DNA of 55,832 nucleotides from Bdellovibrio sp. (GTDB taxonomy: Bacteria > Bdellovibrionota > Bdellovibrionia > Bdellovibrionales > Bdellovibrionaceae): NCBI GenBank assembly GCA_013360185.1, contig JABWCO010000004.1, positions 1 to 55,832 of the forward strand, given 5' to 3'. This document shows, piece by piece, positions 36,784 through 45,696 of this stretch. The position numbers and the translations under genes were made by a program. Within the stretch, counting starts at the first letter, position 1, and each line of letters starts with the position of its first letter. The notes beneath the pieces were generated by a model. That model saw only the letters and a list, made by a program, of their open reading frames with translations. It was not told the origin of the DNA and ran no database searches.

Positions 36784-37430
36784 TATTTTTTATTCGCCTT
36801 ATTCCAGTCGTCCATAAACTGCTTAATACCTTTTTCAGTTAATGGATGATGGGTCATTTGTTGCATCACTTTAAATGGAATAGTTGCAATGTCAGCACCC
36901 ATTTCCGCAGCGATTTGGATATGCATCGGACTGCGTACGCTTGCGACCAAGACTTCAGTGTCGAAGTCATAGTTTTGGTACATTTGGATAACCTGATCAA
37001 CCATGGTCATCCCTTCAACACCAATGTCGTCTAGACGACCGACAAAAGGAGAGACCATCGTTGCGCCCGCTTTTGCCGCCAACAAAGCCTGCATTGGTGA
37101 AAATACCAACGTGACGTTGGTCTTAATACCTTCGGCCTTGAATTTTTTTACGGCGATCATACCGTCTTCACACATCGGCACTTTCACTACGACGTTGCTG
37201 GCAAGCTTTGCAAGCTCTTTGCCTTCGCGAAACATTTCTTCTGCTTGCAAGCTGATAACTTCTGCTGATACGGGTCCAGCAACTTCCTTACAAATTTCTT
37301 TGATCACGTCATGAAATGGTTTCCCTGATTTCGCAATCAATGACGGGTTTGTTGTTACACCGTCAACCCAGCCGCGCAAGTTAGCCTGTCTGATTTCTTC
37401 AATTTCTGCTGTATCAATGAAAAACTTCAT
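36783..37430 (-). CDS. tal: Transaldolase / fructose-6-phosphate aldolase family
   Basis: The 215-residue protein is the short transaldolase (FSA/TalC) type, a TIM barrel. Visible motifs are [45 protein letters not shown] with the region near the Schiff-base lysine, [20 protein letters not shown] and SPFVGRLDD. Full transaldolase activity in the pentose phosphate pathway and fructose-6-phosphate cleavage cannot be separated by eye. AGGAG lies 5 bases upstream of the ATG. It follows the dap cluster and a hypothetical gene on the same strand. Confidence 0.93.
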   Translation of the reverse strand: MKFFIDTAEIEEIRQANLRGWVDGVTTNPSLIAKSGKPFHDVIKEICKEVAGPVSAEVISLQAEEMFREGKELAKLASNVVVKVPMCEDGMIAVKKFKAEGIKTNVTLVFSPMQALLAAKAGATMVSPFVGRLDDIGVEGMTMVDQVIQMYQNYDFDTEVLVASVRSPMHIQIAAEMGADIATIPFKVMQQMTHHPLTEKGIKQFMDDWNKANKK

Positions 37431-37492
37431 GGGAACTCCTGAAATGGATTTGAATATATTTGCCGTACCTGAAATTTGTACGTTGGCGGCCC

Positions 37493-37978
37493 TTAAAAAT
37501 CAACCAAGCTTTTACCCTGCATATAAAACTCTGCCTGCTGAGCCGGGGCAGCCGTTTTTGAAATCTCTGAAAGATTCTTGTGATAAATCGGGTGTTCATA
37601 ATGCCCCCACGCCTCTGCAGAACAACGAATAATCAGAGGATCTTGATGCATCTGCGGATAGGGCAGGGTTAAACGGGGAGACATAAGTATTAAATTATCA
37701 AACGCCAGCAAGGTTAACTCCGCCGTGCCGCTTTCACACAAAGAAAGCGCCAGATGCAAAACCTGATCGACCCCCCACAGAGTTTCCAGACGAATCACGA
37801 ACTCCAAACGAGCGCTGGAATCTAAACGCTCGCGCGTTAAATATCTTTTGTAAACCGACGAAATAGAAACCAGGTCTCCCCGGGCAGCTAACGACTCAAG
37901 AATGTCTTTGCCTTTTTCTACTCCACCCACCAGCTCTAAAGCCACGTGAATTAAGGCTGTGTGCCGAGCCGAACTCAT
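37493..37978 (-). CDS. Hypothetical protein coupled to dapB
   Basis: A 161-residue soluble, helical, leucine-rich protein ([46 protein letters not shown]). There is no signal peptide, membrane helix or motif that I recognise. Its ATG overlaps the dapB stop by 4 bp, so it is translated with the diaminopimelate genes and its product may serve the same pathway or simply share its control. It lies upstream of the transaldolase gene by about 60 bp. Confidence 0.7.
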   Translation of the reverse strand: MSSARHTALIHVALELVGGVEKGKDILESLAARGDLVSISSVYKRYLTRERLDSSARLEFVIRLETLWGVDQVLHLALSLCESGTAELTLLAFDNLILMSPRLTLPYPQMHQDPLIIRCSAEAWGHYEHPIYHKNLSEISKTAAPAQQAEFYMQGKSLVDF

Positions 37979-38661
37979 GCTTTTTTTCCAAACAAAACAT
38001 CGCGAATTTGGTAAAGACCCGGCTTTTGTTTAATCAGCCATTCTGCTGCTTGGACCGCACCTTTCGCAAAAACCGTGCGATTCAGGGCGCTGTGTTCAAA
38101 GGTCAAAACCTCTTCATCACTCATCGCAAAAACTTTGTGCACGCCAAAAACGCCGCCCCCCCGGACAGCTAAGGTCTCCGGAAGTTTTTTGCCCACTGCT
38201 TTTTCTAAATTTTCTTGTAAAGTGATTGCTGTTCCTGAAGGTTTGTCTTTTTTGCGGTTGTGATGAATTTCTTCGATTTGAAAATCAAAGTGTGAAATCG
38301 CCGCCAAAGATTTTAAGGCTTCGTTAAGAACTGCCACACCTAAGCTCATATTTGACGACCACAACACAGGAATTTTCTTAGAATACTGCTGTAAAAGATC
38401 TTTTTCCTTTTTTGTGAAGCCTGTTGTGCCGCAAACAACGGGCGTCTTATTTTCAGCCGCACGCTTAAGAACGTCTTTCAAGGCTTGCGGCGAAGAAAAG
38501 TCAATCCACACGTCCACGGCCGCAGCCTTTTTTGCATCCCACTTGTCCTTGCGAGAATAAGCATAGAAAAGATCAAACCGTGGATGCTCCGCAACCACCT
38601 GTGAAATTTCCTTACCCATGCGCCCAGCGGCGCCGACCAGGCCGACTTTAATTTTTTTCAC
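37975..38661 (-). CDS. dapB: 4-hydroxy-tetrahydrodipicolinate reductase
   Basis: DapB reduces the DapA product with NAD(P)H on the way to lysine and diaminopimelate. The 228-residue protein has the nucleotide-binding N-terminus KVGLVGAAGRMGKEI, the WIDFSSPQAL and PVVCGTTGF segments, the catalytic EIHHNRKKDKPSGTA block near residue 150 (His-His and the substrate-binding Lys), and the closing region. It is slightly shorter than the 270-residue E. coli enzyme. Starts and stops overlap by 4 bp with dapA and with the next gene, the sign of tight coupling. Confidence 0.95.
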   Translation of the reverse strand: MKKIKVGLVGAAGRMGKEISQVVAEHPRFDLFYAYSRKDKWDAKKAAAVDVWIDFSSPQALKDVLKRAAENKTPVVCGTTGFTKKEKDLLQQYSKKIPVLWSSNMSLGVAVLNEALKSLAAISHFDFQIEEIHHNRKKDKPSGTAITLQENLEKAVGKKLPETLAVRGGGVFGVHKVFAMSDEEVLTFEHSALNRTVFAKGAVQAAEWLIKQKPGLYQIRDVLFGKKA

Positions 38662-39539
38662 AGAATACCCACGCGTTTCATTTCGTCTTTAAGAACTTCC
38701 GTGTGTTCTGGTGAAAGCTCTGCCAATGGTAAGCGCAATGCCGCAGATTCAATAATACCCATCACCTGCAATGCTTTTTTTACAGGTATCGGGTTGGCTT
38801 CGACAAAAAGTAAATTAATTAAATCCATGTATTTATTAATGTCTTCACGTGCTTGTGCGATTTTTCCTTCCAAGGCCCATTGGCGCCACTGCACCATTTG
38901 GCCGGGAATGACGTGGCTTGCGACGGAAATGACGCCGTGGCCGCCAACGCCTAAAAACTCAACGTAAGAACCATCATCACCGGACAACATGACAAATTCC
39001 TTACCGCAAGCTTTGATAATTTCTTCTGCGACATTGATTTTTCCTGAAGCCTCTTTAATGCCAATAACACCCGGCACCTTGGCTAAGGAGGCAATCGTTG
39101 CAGTTTCTAACGAAGTAATAGTTCTGCCCGGAACATTATAAAGAATGGTAGGAATTTTGACCGACGAAGCGACGGCTTTAAAGTGCTCATACAGGCCTCG
39201 CTGTGGAGGTTTGTTATAGTATGGCACAACCACTAAGATCGCATCCGCGCCCATTGCTTCGGCTTTTTTAGAATCCTCAATGGTTTTGCTCGTACTATTT
39301 GAACCCGTTCCAACAATCAGAGGAACGTCGTTGCCACAAAAATTTCTTATGTGTTTATACAACTCTGCCACTTCGTTAGCTTCCAGGGTCGGACTCTCCG
39401 CCGTTGTCCCGTTAACCACAAAGCCGGTCACGCCGCCCTCAAGCTGTTGTTTCAGCAGCCGATCTAATGAAGCATAATCAATTTTATCATTTTTAAATGG
39501 CGTGATAAGGGCCGTGAACGTGCCTTTGAAATTTTTCAT
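38658..39539 (-). CDS. dapA: 4-hydroxy-tetrahydrodipicolinate synthase
   Basis: DapA condenses pyruvate with aspartate semialdehyde, the first step of the diaminopimelate branch. The 293-residue TIM-barrel protein shows the family order: GTFTALITPF at the start, GTTAESPTLEANE near residue 44, the catalytic tyrosine in PTILYNVPGRTI near 134 and the Schiff-base lysine in GVIGIKEASGKI near 160. ATG overlaps the dapF stop by 4 bp. In this organism the product feeds peptidoglycan diaminopimelate as well as lysine. Confidence 0.96.
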   Translation of the reverse strand: MKNFKGTFTALITPFKNDKIDYASLDRLLKQQLEGGVTGFVVNGTTAESPTLEANEVAELYKHIRNFCGNDVPLIVGTGSNSTSKTIEDSKKAEAMGADAILVVVPYYNKPPQRGLYEHFKAVASSVKIPTILYNVPGRTITSLETATIASLAKVPGVIGIKEASGKINVAEEIIKACGKEFVMLSGDDGSYVEFLGVGGHGVISVASHVIPGQMVQWRQWALEGKIAQAREDINKYMDLINLLFVEANPIPVKKALQVMGIIESAALRLPLAELSPEHTEVLKDEMKRVGIL

Positions 39540-40405
39540 CTAATCACCTCTAAATTGTATTTAAAATCACCAACAAAAACGGCGTCGCCGATCATTAAAG
39601 GGTGTGCATCATCTTTTAAGAAAACTATCTGCATGTTGCCCCCGGGCATTTGCACTTGCACTTGCACTTGCTCTTCATGCGTTTCTTTCGCATAAACCAA
39701 GGCCGCCGCAACAGCCCCGGTGCCACACGCCAAAGTGTAATCCTCAACACCACGCTCAAAAGTCACGGCCCGAATTTTCCCCGCGGCCTCAGGCGCGTAA
39801 AAGGTCACGTTCGCACCGGCGGGTTGCAAGTCGTGGTGAGCACGGACTTCGCGAGCCATTTCCTTTAAAGCCACGGCATCCGAGATATTGTGAATTCTTT
39901 GCACCAAGTGCGGAACGCCTGTGTTTACCAGAGCAAACACTTCTGTAGAGCTTGATTTTGTTTTTAATTCCATGTGCTCTTGCACGAAATAAGCTTCTGG
40001 CATACGCACGCGAATTTTCCCATCACCGAAAACCTGCGCCACCACAAGGCCCGCACCCGTCTTAAAGTTGAAAGTACTTTTTTCGCCATCACAATCGTCT
40101 AAATTTTCAAAACAAAAACGCGCAGCACATCTTGCGGCATTGCCGCACATTTCTGCCGTTGAGCCATCTGAGTTGTAAAAGTCCCAGCCATAATCAAAAT
40201 TTTCTGATCCAGATTCAATCAACAACAGTCCATCAACACTAACGCCCAAAACTTTATCGCAGATCATTTTCGCAAATTGGGGTCGCGACATACCCAGAGC
40301 TTTTTCCACATCTTCCCATGCGGAATTTTTTCTGGCGTCAATTAGCGCAAATGTATTTCCTGCGCCGGACATTTTCGTTATTGATACTGGCAAAAAGTTC
40401 TTCAT
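39536..40405 (-). CDS. dapF: Diaminopimelate epimerase
   Basis: DapF converts LL- to meso-diaminopimelate, the cross-linking residue of peptidoglycan. Both active-site cysteines are visible: AEMCGNAARCAARF near residue 80 and LACGTGAVAAALVYAK near residue 230. The length of 289 residues is slightly above the usual 274. The start coincides with the lptM-like gene stop, giving the lptM-dapF neighbourhood also known in enterobacteria. dapA follows with a 4-bp overlap. Confidence 0.95.
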   Translation of the reverse strand: MKNFLPVSITKMSGAGNTFALIDARKNSAWEDVEKALGMSRPQFAKMICDKVLGVSVDGLLLIESGSENFDYGWDFYNSDGSTAEMCGNAARCAARFCFENLDDCDGEKSTFNFKTGAGLVVAQVFGDGKIRVRMPEAYFVQEHMELKTKSSSTEVFALVNTGVPHLVQRIHNISDAVALKEMAREVRAHHDLQPAGANVTFYAPEAAGKIRAVTFERGVEDYTLACGTGAVAAALVYAKETHEEQVQVQVQMPGGNMQIVFLKDDAHPLMIGDAVFVGDFKYNLEVIR

Positions 40406-40614
40406 CAGTCGCCAGCCTCAGCCGGATCTTCAGCTTGTTTATCCAGATTCTTTTTCCCCGTTTTTTTTAGGGGCTTTTTTTGCGCATCTTGAAACGTAGG
40501 CTCACCACGTCCGATAGGTGCTGGATTGAGTGGTGGCAAAGGACGGCCTTTGACGCCACAACCGACGACACAAAATAACAAACCTATTGCGAGGGTTTTA
40601 TTCAGAAGCTCCAT
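40405..40614 (-). CDS. lptM: Small LptM (YifL)-like lipoprotein
   Basis: A 69-residue lipoprotein precursor with lipobox VVGC (Cys19) followed directly by GVKGRPLPPLNP. Short lipoproteins with CGxKGPLxxP belong to the LptM/YifL family, which in E. coli helps the LptD-LptE lipopolysaccharide translocon mature. In E. coli the gene also lies immediately upstream of dapF, as here, which supports the call. The remainder is a basic, probably disordered tail. The family is assigned by motif and synteny; the role in this organism is inferred. Confidence 0.65.
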   Translation of the reverse strand: MELLNKTLAIGLLFCVVGCGVKGRPLPPLNPAPIGRGEPTFQDAQKKPLKKTGKKNLDKQAEDPAEAGD

Positions 40615-41476
40615 TGATCCCCTTAAGCTCGCTTTCCACCTCTGAAAGGTGCCGGCAAAGCATGGGGTCTATCATATACTGTCTATACTGATTCGCAGAA
40701 ATGTTTTTGCAGGCCATCACATATTTCTGTCCCGCGCTGAAGTTGGCCTTTTTCTGCTCTAGATCTATCTTCCACGCCCAATAGGAAACCTCGGGATACT
40801 TGTCATCAAGCTTCTTAAGGATCGCCAAAGCTTCCTGAGCCTTGCTGAAGCTTTTTCCAGCCAAATGTTTGTCAATTTCCAGGGGCAGCCAAAACTTTTG
40901 CTGAGCCGACTTCTTAATCGCCACCGAGTCTGCGGTCTTTTGAAAGTCCACCCAACGCTTCTGACAAACCTGAGCCTGGGCTAAGCTGAGCTTTAACTCT
41001 TCATCAAAGCGCACCAAAGAAAGCTGTCGCTGCACAATGTCTTGCGCCCCTTTGCAGTCGCCCTTGGCAATCATCAATCTTGCCATCTCATTGGCAATGG
41101 CAAAGTTGTCAGCTTCGATACGCGAGGCTTCGGTGAGTTTGTCCAAAGACTGATTCAAATCGGTCTTACGCAAAGAAACACCGATTTCAAACTGTTGTTG
41201 GGCTTTATCGCTAAAAAAGACGTTAGAAACTTCCGAGGCTGTCTTCTTTAACTCAGCGATGGCCTGGGGGCGCGTTTCTTTTTGAACAGCATTAGAAAGA
41301 ATATTGAGCGCCTGTTGGCGATCGCGCTGCAAACTTAAGTTATAGGCTTTTTCGATAATATCTTTGTAGGTCTCTGACTTACTAGTTTTAGTCTGAGCCC
41401 AAGATAAAGAGACGGGTAGAGCTGTAAAGCAAAGAGCCACCCCAAGGGTGGCTCTGCACAAGACCAATTTCATCAA
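40598..41476 (-). CDS. Exported helical protein with TPR-like repeats
   Basis: The 292-residue protein has a signal peptide (CRATLGVALCFTALPVSLSWA) and a mature part made of helical pairs (DRQQALNILSNAVQKE, LNQSLDKLTEASRIEADN, AQEALAILKKLDDKYPE), consistent with tetratricopeptide-type repeats and a periplasmic scaffold role. Its 3' end overlaps the lptM-like gene by 17 bp, and the exported protein gene ends 1 bp upstream of its start, so the three are probably cotranscribed. No catalytic motif is seen. The exact family was not recognised. Confidence 0.7.
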   Translation of the reverse strand: MMKLVLCRATLGVALCFTALPVSLSWAQTKTSKSETYKDIIEKAYNLSLQRDRQQALNILSNAVQKETRPQAIAELKKTASEVSNVFFSDKAQQQFEIGVSLRKTDLNQSLDKLTEASRIEADNFAIANEMARLMIAKGDCKGAQDIVQRQLSLVRFDEELKLSLAQAQVCQKRWVDFQKTADSVAIKKSAQQKFWLPLEIDKHLAGKSFSKAQEALAILKKLDDKYPEVSYWAWKIDLEQKKANFSAGQKYVMACKNISANQYRQYMIDPMLCRHLSEVESELKGINGASE

Positions 41477-42049
41477 TTAGTTCTTTTTGAAAGACTTCAA
41501 TACAACAGTTACGTTGCCGAATTGGCTTGGCGCAACTTGTTTCAACATTCCAGAAAGTGGAATAAGTTGTGGGTTGATCCATGCATTGATTTCTTTACCG
41601 TCAGCTTTGTCTTTCAAAGTTGCGTGGATGCACTCGAAAGTTCCAGCAGGTACTGTGATTTTGTCTTCTTTTACGTCAACAACTTCAACGTCTTGCTTAG
41701 GAACAGCTTCTTCTTTGCCATTCACGATCATTTTTTTGATTTCGCCCGTGTTTGGATCAAGCAGAGTTTCTACTTTTTGTTTTCCAGCGAAGCCAAGATC
41801 CATGTTTTGATCCATCCAGATGCCATCAGCCGCAACTGAACGAACAGACATTGTCATCGATCCTTTGATGAAGCCCATGTCTAGGTTGTAGTTTGCGCTG
41901 TCGCCAACTTTCCAATCCAAACCCATTGTTTGAGCTTGATCCATAATTGCTGCATTTTGAATGTTTGCAACAACTTCAGCTACAGACGGAGCTGCAGACG
42001 CATTGATAGAGAACGCTAGACCTAGAACGGCGATAAGAGCCTTAACCAT
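41477..42049 (-). CDS. Exported protein of unknown function
   Basis: The 190-residue protein has a signal peptide (MVKALIAVLGLAFSINASA). The mature part is beta-rich, with the pattern KVGDSANYNLDMGFIKG, IKKMIVNGKEEAVP and then VPAGTFECIHATLKDK..INAWINPQLIPLSGMLK. The latter resembles the ending of beta-sheet exported proteins in which a substrate-like strand precedes NAWINP. No catalytic residue is apparent. It heads the gene run leading to the lptM-dap cluster; AGGAGG lies just before the ATG. Confidence 0.7.
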   Translation of the reverse strand: MVKALIAVLGLAFSINASAAPSVAEVVANIQNAAIMDQAQTMGLDWKVGDSANYNLDMGFIKGSMTMSVRSVAADGIWMDQNMDLGFAGKQKVETLLDPNTGEIKKMIVNGKEEAVPKQDVEVVDVKEDKITVPAGTFECIHATLKDKADGKEINAWINPQLIPLSGMLKQVAPSQFGNVTVVLKSFKKN

Positions 42050-42135
42050 AAATTCCTCCTTGAATGGTTTTTACAAGCAAGCTTGTGTGTGACATTTATC
42101 ACACCACGACTTAGGGAGGTAGAGTCAAGGCTCAA

Positions 42136-44490
42136 TTATTGTTCTCTGTAACTACTCACTAAAACTTGACGCGGCTTGCTGCCATTTGCGGGGCCGACGA
42201 CACCTTCTTTTTCGAAGATTTCAATCATGCGCGCAGCTCGTGGATAGCCGAGTCTAAATTTTCTTTGAATTAAAGACGCGGAAATTTCTTTTTGTTCCGA
42301 AGCCCACGATAAGATTTCATCATAACGCTCATCATATTCTTCTTCACCAAACGAACCGCCGGAGTCCCCAGCCTCGGCGCCATCGCCACCACTAAATCCT
42401 TCCAGGGCACGCATCGCTAATGGATCATATTCAGGTTCCGCTTGAATCGACCAATGTTTTACAACATTAGAAATTTCTTTGTCTGACAAATACGGACCGT
42501 GATGGCGCGTTGGTTTTCCAACCCCTGGAGCTTGGAATAACATGTCCCCATTCGGCAGAAGACGTTCTGCACCCGAGTCATCAATGATAATCCGAGAATC
42601 CATTTTTGAAGACACCTTCAAAGCCACACGACCTGGAATATTTGTTTTGATTAAACCCGTGACCACGTCTTTACGCGGTGACTGAGTTGCGATGATCAAG
42701 TGAATTCCACAGGCCCGTGCTTTTTGTGTTAAGCGCTGAATTGGTTCTTCAATGTTTTGCTTTTCAACAATCATAAGATCAGCCAGCTCATCCACCACAA
42801 TCACGATAAATGGTAATGGCTGGTAATAATATTGCTCAAGCTTGGCTTTGCCTTCCTCGAGTTCCAAATTAATTTTTTCATGCTCTTCGATGTCCGTCTT
42901 TGACAGTCCTGCGGTTTTTTCATTGAAGGCTTCAATTTTACCAACACCAAATTTCGACAATGACTTATACCGTTTTTCCATCTCTCGCACAGCCCACTTC
43001 AGGGCCGTGGCAGCCTTCTTCGGCTCTGTCACGTGTGGTAAAACCAGGTGAGGCACGCTAGCAAAAGGTGCTAAGTCGACCATCTTTGGATCGATCAAAA
43101 CCAGACGCAAAGTTTTCGGTGAGTGTCTAAATAACAATCCCGTGATAATTGAGCCCACAAAAACGGACTTACCAGAACCCGTCGTACCAGCGATAAGTAA
43201 ATGCGGCATCTTGCGCAGATCAACGACTTTGGGCTCTCCATCCACCGCGCGACCCACGGCCATCGGTAACGCCAAGTCTTCACTCCAGAAGGTGTCTTCG
43301 GCGATAAGATCCTTATAGTACACGGTTTCGCGTTTTAAGTTTGCAGTCTCAATCCCCACGACATCGGTCCCTGGAATATGACCCACGACACGCACTGATT
43401 CCGACGACAGTGCCAGTGACAAATCGTCTTCAAGTTCTGAAATTTTACTGATCTTTACATCCGCGTTTGGTTTAAATTCATACATTGTCACCAGCGGACC
43501 TGGTTTGGCGTCTTGAATAGAGCCTTCAATAGAAAAGTTTTTAAGTTTTTCTACCAACGAGTCGGCCTTGCGTTGAATCTCTGCCTTATCAATTTTAATT
43601 CGCGAAGCCGGTGGATCTTCTAAAAGGGCCAGCTTCGGCATATCCCAATTTTCAATACGACGTGGCGGTTTGGCCTTCATCACGACTTTGCGTTTTTGTG
43701 CAAGCTTCACGGCCGGGGTTTCTTCTTCTTCGTCGTCTTCTGAATCTGCCGCTAAGATTGCTTCAAGATCCTCATCTTCCTCTTCGACTTCTTCATCTTT
43801 GCCGACAAATTTCTTGTCAGACAAGGGAAAGACGGTCGTCGGCTTTTCGTTTTTTTCGACTTTTTTTGCTTTGGTCTTTTTGCCGTCTTTAGCAAACATT
43901 CCAGCAAAAAACGCAGCCACTTTGTCGCCGATTTTTTTCTTTCTTAAAGAAGCAAAAATGCCGCGTGGCAATTCCGTAAGTTCTGCCACGCTTTTTTCAA
44001 AATAGAAAACCACAAGCACAGCCATGATCGACCACAAGATGACTTGCACACCGACAGAGTTAAAGGCGCGCATCAGAGCCTGTGCCACGCCTAGGCCCAA
44101 AAGACCTCCAATATAGATTTGCCCATGGAAAACCTTGGTGCTGGGCAGATACAGCGATAACAGGGACGAGATGTTCAGTATCAAAAGCAACGCCCACACA
44201 AAGCGCACGTCTTTTAAGTTCAACGAGTCCCCGCGAAAGCTCGCATAGGCCATCTTTAAGCAGCTGCCAATCACCACCCAGGCGGCAAGCCCCAGAAACT
44301 GGTACATGATATCTGCCAAAAAGCTGCCAACGATACCGCAATAGTTTGTCGCCTTAAGGCCTTGCCCAATGGAATTTAAAGAAGGATCAAATGGATTGTA
44401 GCTAATCAAAGCTAGGGCGAGGAAAAGCCCCAAACCGAGAAAACCTATTGCAATGACGTCCTGACGAAACTTTTTTAGGAAATGGTTCAT
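42136..44490 (-). CDS. ftsK: DNA translocase FtsK
   Basis: FtsK pumps chromosomal DNA through the division septum. The 784-residue protein has four N-terminal membrane helices (residues about 10-165), a short acidic linker (EEVEEEDEDLEAILAADSED), the RecA-like motor with Walker A GTTGSGKSVF near residue 445 and Walker B VIVVDELADLM near 570, and the winged-helix gamma domain at the end (QRKFRLGYPRAARMIEIFEK) that reads orienting DNA motifs. The linker is far shorter than in E. coli, as in many bacteria. Upstream gene queE is divergent. Confidence 0.95.
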   Translation of the reverse strand: MNHFLKKFRQDVIAIGFLGLGLFLALALISYNPFDPSLNSIGQGLKATNYCGIVGSFLADIMYQFLGLAAWVVIGSCLKMAYASFRGDSLNLKDVRFVWALLLILNISSLLSLYLPSTKVFHGQIYIGGLLGLGVAQALMRAFNSVGVQVILWSIMAVLVVFYFEKSVAELTELPRGIFASLRKKKIGDKVAAFFAGMFAKDGKKTKAKKVEKNEKPTTVFPLSDKKFVGKDEEVEEEDEDLEAILAADSEDDEEEETPAVKLAQKRKVVMKAKPPRRIENWDMPKLALLEDPPASRIKIDKAEIQRKADSLVEKLKNFSIEGSIQDAKPGPLVTMYEFKPNADVKISKISELEDDLSLALSSESVRVVGHIPGTDVVGIETANLKRETVYYKDLIAEDTFWSEDLALPMAVGRAVDGEPKVVDLRKMPHLLIAGTTGSGKSVFVGSIITGLLFRHSPKTLRLVLIDPKMVDLAPFASVPHLVLPHVTEPKKAATALKWAVREMEKRYKSLSKFGVGKIEAFNEKTAGLSKTDIEEHEKINLELEEGKAKLEQYYYQPLPFIVIVVDELADLMIVEKQNIEEPIQRLTQKARACGIHLIIATQSPRKDVVTGLIKTNIPGRVALKVSSKMDSRIIIDDSGAERLLPNGDMLFQAPGVGKPTRHHGPYLSDKEISNVVKHWSIQAEPEYDPLAMRALEGFSGGDGAEAGDSGGSFGEEEYDERYDEILSWASEQKEISASLIQRKFRLGYPRAARMIEIFEKEGVVGPANGSKPRQVLVSSYREQ

Positions 44491-44590
44491 TTAAAAAATT
44501 TACGAAATTCCGAGGTGTTAGTCATGCTCCGGCAGCAATCCTTGACTTAAGACTGGCGCTAGAGCACAAAAAACCCCACGCGGAAACAAT

Positions 44591-45229
44591 ATGTTAAAAA
44601 TAAACGAGATTTTCTACAGTATCCAGGGCGAAACCAGCTATGTCGGCAACCCGACGGTGTTTATACGCCTTACGGCATGCAATCTGCGTTGCACTTATTG
44701 CGACACAAAATATTCGTATTATGAAGGCGAAAACCAAAGTCTTGAAACAATCTTAAGTGAAGTTGCCTCACACAAAACACCGTATGTTTGTGTTACCGGC
44801 GGCGAGCCGTTGCTGCAAAAAGAAGTACACACGTTAATGCGCACATTATGTGACCAAGGCTACAAAGTTTCTTTAGAAACCAGTGGCTCTAAAAGCATTG
44901 AACAAGTTGATCCACGCGTTAAAATTATTTTGGATGTGAAAACTCCTGACAGTGGTGCAGCAGATTCGTTCCTCATGAACAACATCGGCTTTTCCACGCC
45001 CAGTACGGAATATAAGTTTGTAATCTGTTCCGAAAAAGATTTCGAATGGTCTGAAGAATTCTGTCGTCAACACAATTTGTTCGAAAAATTTGTGGTTTTA
45101 TACAGCCCATCATACGGCCAAGTATCTGAACGCTGGTTGGCAGAAACTATTTTGCAAAAAAATTCATCTGCAAGGTTGCAATTACAACTGCATAAGTATA
45201 TTTGGTCATCCGAAACACGCGGAGTATAG
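44591..45229 (+). CDS. queE: 7-carboxy-7-deazaguanine synthase (radical SAM)
   Basis: QueE contracts the ring of carboxy-tetrahydropterin to make the deazaguanine core of queuosine. The 212-residue protein begins KINEIFYSIQGETSYVGNP and has the CxxxCxxC-type iron-sulfur motif in TACNLRCTYCDT near residue 31, followed by the CVTGGEPLL block near 75. Residues and length fit QueE. The 100-bp upstream region was inspected for a preQ1 riboswitch and no good match was found. The other queuosine genes are not in the window. Confidence 0.92.
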   Translation: MLKINEIFYSIQGETSYVGNPTVFIRLTACNLRCTYCDTKYSYYEGENQSLETILSEVASHKTPYVCVTGGEPLLQKEVHTLMRTLCDQGYKVSLETSGSKSIEQVDPRVKIILDVKTPDSGAADSFLMNNIGFSTPSTEYKFVICSEKDFEWSEEFCRQHNLFEKFVVLYSPSYGQVSERWLAETILQKNSSARLQLQLHKYIWSSETRGV

Positions 45230-45292
45230 GACTGCACTTTAGAAATCTAAAGACGTCCATCCAAACACTAAGCTGAAATTTTAGGGAGTTCC

Positions 45293-45592
45293 ATGACGCC
45301 GAACCTAAACAGTTCTGATAATCTTTTTGTCGCCAATCTTCAGTCCGTAAGCTTGGAAAAGCTTGTGAAGAGCAAACTTGAAGTTCTTTTTGCACAACAG
45401 AAGGAAGCTCAAGTTGAGCTAAATGGTTTGTACAATGTCGTTATCGAACAAGTTGAAAAGCCTCTTCTTGAGCTAGCTTTGCGCGCCTATAATGGAAACC
45501 AAGTCAAAACTGCGCAGATGCTTGGCATCAATCGCAACACTTTGAAGAAGAAAATTGACAACTATAAGATTCGTGTAAAGAAAATGAACTAG
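45293..45592 (+). CDS. Fis-family helix-turn-helix protein
   Basis: A 99-residue protein whose last 50 residues match the Fis/NtrC-type DNA-binding helix-turn-helix: VEKPLLELALRAYNGNQVKTAQMLGINRNTLKKKIDNY. The N-terminal 45 residues are helical and could form the Fis dimer region. Fis-like proteins bend DNA or act with sigma-54 activators. It is alone, with queE 63 bp upstream on the same strand and an inverted repeat (GCGGGCC/GGCCCGC, 45617-45656) in the gap before dnaB. Whether it is a nucleoid protein or a specific regulator is open. Confidence 0.85.
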   Translation: MTPNLNSSDNLFVANLQSVSLEKLVKSKLEVLFAQQKEAQVELNGLYNVVIEQVEKPLLELALRAYNGNQVKTAQMLGINRNTLKKKIDNYKIRVKKMN

Positions 45593-45696
45593 AGCCTTCA
45601 TTAAGAAGTTGCTTCAGCGGGCCACCTTTGAACCACCATCTTTGTCCGAGGCCCGCAATTTTATATTACTAATTTCGTAGACTCTAGAGGGGTTCA

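Noticed and set aside
44491-44590. preQ1 riboswitch upstream of queE
   Set aside because: There is a short GAGGTG and an A-rich end, but no consistent stem and A-rich pseudoknot spacing of a preQ1-I aptamer could be drawn.
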